A stretch of 64,000 nucleotides of DNA, from the NCBI GenBank assembly GCA_016281935.1, contig JAEEJN010000078.1:81059-145058 (forward strand). Reading direction: 5' to 3'. The DNA comes from Bacillota bacterium. Lineage in GTDB: Bacteria > Bacillota > Clostridia > Christensenellales > UMGS416. The position numbers and the translations under genes are program-made. Shown here one piece after another: positions 60,442 to 64,000 of the stretch; within the stretch, counting starts at the first letter, position 1; each line of letters begins with the position of its first letter. Below the pieces are notes generated by a model that saw nothing but the letters and a program-made list of their open reading frames with translations, was not told the DNA's origin and did no database searches.

Positions 60442-62229
60442 TTACGCTTTATACATAGGACCGTAATATGCGCAGGCGCGATAATCCGTCGATGTACTGT
60501 CCTCTCCTTTGCCGAAACCTGTCCAGGCATGCGGTCTGAAGACGTCTGCTTCGGGCACATTATGGATCGATACAGGGATACGAAGCATGGAAGCCAGCGT
60601 GATGAGATCCGCCCCGACATGGCCGCCAACTGTCACACCGTGATTTGCACCCCAGTTTGCCATGACAGAGTACACGCTCTCGAAGGCACCCTGTCCGGTC
60701 AGTCTCGGAGCGAACCAGGTCGTAGGCCAGGTCGGATCCGTCCTCTGATCCAGCGCGTCGTGGACCTCGTTCGGAAGAGTGACCGTATATCCTTCCGCAA
60801 TCTGCAGTGTGGGTCCCACGCCGTCGATCAGGTTTACGCGGAGCATCGTAACGGGCATTTCGGCCATCGTCCTGAAATGAGATGAATAACCACCGCCGCG
60901 GAAATATTCCACGTCCGCCGGACACCAGTCCGTAGCCTTCAGGCAGGCATCCACGTCCTCAGGCGTCATATTCCACCATTCTTTCATCGTTCCGCAGCCC
61001 TCGGCATCTTTTGAAGCACCCGTGCCGTCCAGAGCAGTCGCTCCGGAATTGATCAGGTGGATGATGCCGTCTTTGGCATATCCCTGCAAATCATAGCCCG
61101 TGACCCGTTTCACCGCATTGGGAGACCAGTAAGTCCGTACGTCGTGGAAACAGGGTGCCTTGCCTGTCAGCAGCGTGGCGAACAGCATGGAGATGCCGTT
61201 CAGCGTATCGTTCTCCGTCGCAAAGGCGAAAGGAGCCTTGATCCCGTTCCAGTCAAAACTCGTCGCCATGATTGCTTCCGTGAAATCTCCGTTGGGCAGC
61301 CAGTCTGTCCACTGGCGCTGACCCTGGAAGCCTCCTGCGATTGCATTCTTGCCCAGCGCTTCCTCATGCCAGCCCAGTTCATCCAGTTTCGGATTGCCCA
61401 TGAGAATATCGCGGACGATGATCGAGAACTTGGCGATGAATTCCCAGTCTTTCTCTTTGGGTATGACTTTGGATCGGCGGATGATCTCGGGCAGATCCTT
61501 GCCGGCATTCTTATCAAAGCCCACAGGGCAGTTCTTCTCGATCCAGTCCAGTGCACGGGCATATTCGTCAGGATCATAGATCTCCAGCGTGATGCGGCGC
61601 AGGATCTCCGTGAGATCCAGCCATTCGGCACGGAGGCCGAGATACTTCTGCATGAATTCCGCGTCACAGAAGGATCCGCCGATCCCCATGCACACCGATC
61701 CCATGTTCACGTATGCCTTGTTCTTCATCTGCCCCACGGCAACAGCGGCTCTGGCAAAGCGCAGGATCTTTTCCCGGACATCCGGCGGGATCTCCGTGTC
61801 CGTACGGTCCTGCACGTCCCTGCCGTAAATGGAGAACGCCGGAAGTCCGCGCTGCGCATGTGCCGCCATGACCGCCGCCAGATAGACCGCTCCGGGCCTT
61901 TCCGTAGCATTGAGTCCCCAGACCGCTTTGATCGTTGAGGGATTCAGATCCATCGTCTCCGAACCGTAGCACCAGCAGGGAGTCACGGACAGAGTGGCGA
62001 TGACGTTTTCCCTGGAAAACTGTTCCTCCACCATGGCGGCCTCTTTCCCGCCTCCGATGGTCGTGCAGCCGATCACGCATTCCACAGGCGTCCCGTCCTG
62101 ATACCGGAGATTGTCCGAGATGAGCTTCGCGGCGTTTTTCGCCATCGTCATCGTCTGCTCTTCGAGAGATTCCCGAATGCCGCCCCACCGTCCGTCGATG
62201 ATCGGGCGGATCCCGATTTTCATATTCAT
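60442..62229 (-). CDS. fucI: L-fucose isomerase
   Basis: [67 protein letters not shown]. Confidence 0.94.
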   Translation of the reverse strand: MNMKIGIRPIIDGRWGGIRESLEEQTMTMAKNAAKLISDNLRYQDGTPVECVIGCTTIGGGKEAAMVEEQFSRENVIATLSVTPCWCYGSETMDLNPSTIKAVWGLNATERPGAVYLAAVMAAHAQRGLPAFSIYGRDVQDRTDTEIPPDVREKILRFARAAVAVGQMKNKAYVNMGSVCMGIGGSFCDAEFMQKYLGLRAEWLDLTEILRRITLEIYDPDEYARALDWIEKNCPVGFDKNAGKDLPEIIRRSKVIPKEKDWEFIAKFSIIVRDILMGNPKLDELGWHEEALGKNAIAGGFQGQRQWTDWLPNGDFTEAIMATSFDWNGIKAPFAFATENDTLNGISMLFATLLTGKAPCFHDVRTYWSPNAVKRVTGYDLQGYAKDGIIHLINSGATALDGTGASKDAEGCGTMKEWWNMTPEDVDACLKATDWCPADVEYFRGGGYSSHFRTMAEMPVTMLRVNLIDGVGPTLQIAEGYTVTLPNEVHDALDQRTDPTWPTTWFAPRLTGQGAFESVYSVMANWGANHGVTVGGHVGADLITLASMLRIPVSIHNVPEADVFRPHAWTGFGKGEDSTSTDYRACAYYGPMYKA

Positions 62230-62304
62230 ATGGATTCCCCCTTCTGTATATAATAGAATAAAACTCCCATGAGGAGTCGATCCTCACAGAAGTCAATTCG
62301 CTTT

Positions 62305-62997
62305 TCATCCGCAAATATCCTGTCGTTCTTCACCCTGATGTTTTTCATTTGGATCGCTGCCGTTCAGGAACGGACGCGCCAGATGGACGCAGAAGAATTC
62401 GATGATGGGTCCCATGCAGAACGCAGAAAGCACCGTGCCGAAACCCACGGCAGCGAACACGCCGCCCCAGTTCATTCCGGAAAGGCGGCACAATACCGCA
62501 CCGACGGATACACAGAAGAAATCGCAGATGATGCGGCAGAAACGGAACGGGATCTTTTTCTGTTTCTCGGACCATATAAGCGCTACTGCATCATAGGTGG
62601 AGACACCAAGATCAGCCGTGAAATAGAACGCAGCCGCAAGGCACATGATGACCATGCCCGCGACAAGAAGAGCGATCCGCAGGACGATCCCCGCTTCCGG
62701 AAGGATCCGGTACAGCAGATTCGTTGAAAACTCCGCAATGTATCCGAGAAGGAACAGATTGATCAGTGTCGCCAGACCTATCTTGCGGCGGTCCGTCAGA
62801 AGATCGAAGCAGAGAAGGATGATGTTGATGATGGTATACAGCGTCCCGTAACGGATCGGGATGACGGCATCCAGCCCGCTGACCATCGCCTGAAAAGGAT
62901 CCACGCCAAGTTCTGCTCTTTTGAACAGACCGACGCTGACACCGCAGACGACCACACCTCCCACACACATGATGATCCGTTTGACCAGCTTGTTCAT
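62305..62997 (-). CDS. YczE/YitT-like membrane protein
   Basis: MNKLVKRIIMCVGGVVVCGVSVGLFKRAELGVDPFQAMVSGL...ADLGVSTYDAVAL; start at 62997. Confidence 0.82.
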   Translation of the reverse strand: MNKLVKRIIMCVGGVVVCGVSVGLFKRAELGVDPFQAMVSGLDAVIPIRYGTLYTIINIILLCFDLLTDRRKIGLATLINLFLLGYIAEFSTNLLYRILPEAGIVLRIALLVAGMVIMCLAAAFYFTADLGVSTYDAVALIWSEKQKKIPFRFCRIICDFFCVSVGAVLCRLSGMNWGGVFAAVGFGTVLSAFCMGPIIEFFCVHLARPFLNGSDPNEKHQGEERQDICG

Positions 62998-63138
62998 GAC
63001 CACCGATCGTCCGCTTTGGAAGCAGACCCTTTCCCAGTCTCCGCGCGGCCCTTTACGGGTTCGCCAAAGAGAAATTATATCCTTTTTGTATCGGTCCCGC
63101 AAGCGTCCGGAACAGCCGCGATGCATGTTTTCATCGCC

Positions 63139-63167
63139 TTGACGGTCTCCCGAATCCTTCCTATAAT
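63139..63167 (+). promoter_or_regulatory. SigA-type promoter
   Basis: TTGACG - 17 nt - TATAAT. Confidence 0.75.
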
Positions 63168-63195
63168 TAGGTCATCAAGTGATCGGGAGGTTCTC

Positions 63196-64000
63196 ATGGC
63201 CATCCATTTTGACGCGCCGAGCCGCACTTTCAGGCTGGACGCAAAGGATACATCCTACATGTTCGGAGTCCTGGACGACGAAGGTTTCCTCGTCCACTGT
63301 TACTGGGGACCGAAGCTGACCGACAACGATGCCGGCATGTTTTACCGCCAGATCCCCTCGCCCGCATCTCATGAACGGGAACGCGCTTCCATCATGGACG
63401 TCATGCCTCAGGAATTCCCGACGGAAGACCTGGGTGATTTCCGTGACGCCGCCTTCGGCATCCTGGACGAATCCGGTCATGAAGCCAGCCTGTTCCTGTA
63501 CCGTTCCCACAGGATCCTGTCCGGAAAGCCTTCTCTTGAAGGCCTTCCCTCCACTTTCGGGAACAGTGATGAATGTCAGACATTGGAAGTCATCCTTGAA
63601 GACCCGGTGCTTCATCTGAAAGCGGTCCTGTCCTATACCGTTTTCGAGAATCTGGATGTCATCACGCGGAGCGTCCGCATCGAGAACGAAGGCACGTCCC
63701 CCGTCCGTCTGACCCGTGTCCTGTCTGCCTGTGTGGACTTTGACGGGGACGACATGGACCTTGTCTCGCTGTGGGGCGGCTGGGCCCGGGAGAACAATGC
63801 CCAGCGCATGCCTGTCCGGCACGGAAGGCAGTCCGTCCACTCCGCAAGAGGTGAATCCAGCAATGCATACAATCCCTTCATGGCGCTGATGGAGCATACG
63901 GCCGGTGAGGATTTCGGTGAAGTATACGGGTTCAATTTCGTATATTCCGGCAACTTCGTTGCCTCGGTCGAAATGGAACAGCATGGTCTCATCCGTGCGC
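63196..64000 (+). CDS. Alpha-galactosidase-like GH36 protein (N-terminal domain only; runs off right edge)
   Basis: MAIHFDAPSRTFRLDAKDTSYMFGVLDDEGFLVHCYWGPKL... GH36 N-terminal domain; GGGAGG RBS; open to window end. Confidence 0.75.
   Translation, partial: MAIHFDAPSRTFRLDAKDTSYMFGVLDDEGFLVHCYWGPKLTDNDAGMFYRQIPSPASHERERASIMDVMPQEFPTEDLGDFRDAAFGILDESGHEASLFLYRSHRILSGKPSLEGLPSTFGNSDECQTLEVILEDPVLHLKAVLSYTVFENLDVITRSVRIENEGTSPVRLTRVLSACVDFDGDDMDLVSLWGGWARENNAQRMPVRHGRQSVHSARGESSNAYNPFMALMEHTAGEDFGEVYGFNFVYSGNFVASVEMEQHGLIRA

Overview
The window looks like an ordinary chromosomal segment of a moderately high-GC anaerobic Firmicute (Clostridia-like). The taxon is inferred from gene order and protein flavour only. 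About 50 CDSs are supported. Housekeeping blocks include rsmA-yabE-like, ftsK/spoIIIE-rimO-pgsA-cinA-recA-rny, and yicC-gmk-rpoZ-coaBC-priA-def-fmt. Accessory genes are mostly for glycan use (GH32, GH29, GH51-like, GH36-like, a clan GH-A-like protein, an unassigned (alpha/alpha) toroid glycosidase-like protein, fucI) plus esterases, MATE and ABC transporters. I found no rRNA, tRNA, CRISPR array, phage or transposon. The strongest unusual signal is a complete T-box leader (consensus promoter, conserved T-box motif, terminator) upstream of a single polypeptide joining XRE-HTH, cupin and acyl-CoA synthetase domains. Other points of interest: a DNA glycosylase gene wedged by overlapping reading frames between two glycosidases; a possibly unclassified glycosidase with a coupled small ORF; a hairpin at the predicted +1 of the RNase Y mRNA; a LexA-box-like site at recA; and a zinc-ribbon/glycan-binding envelope protein overlapping an M15 peptidase. 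All calls come from reading motifs by eye; no database search was run.
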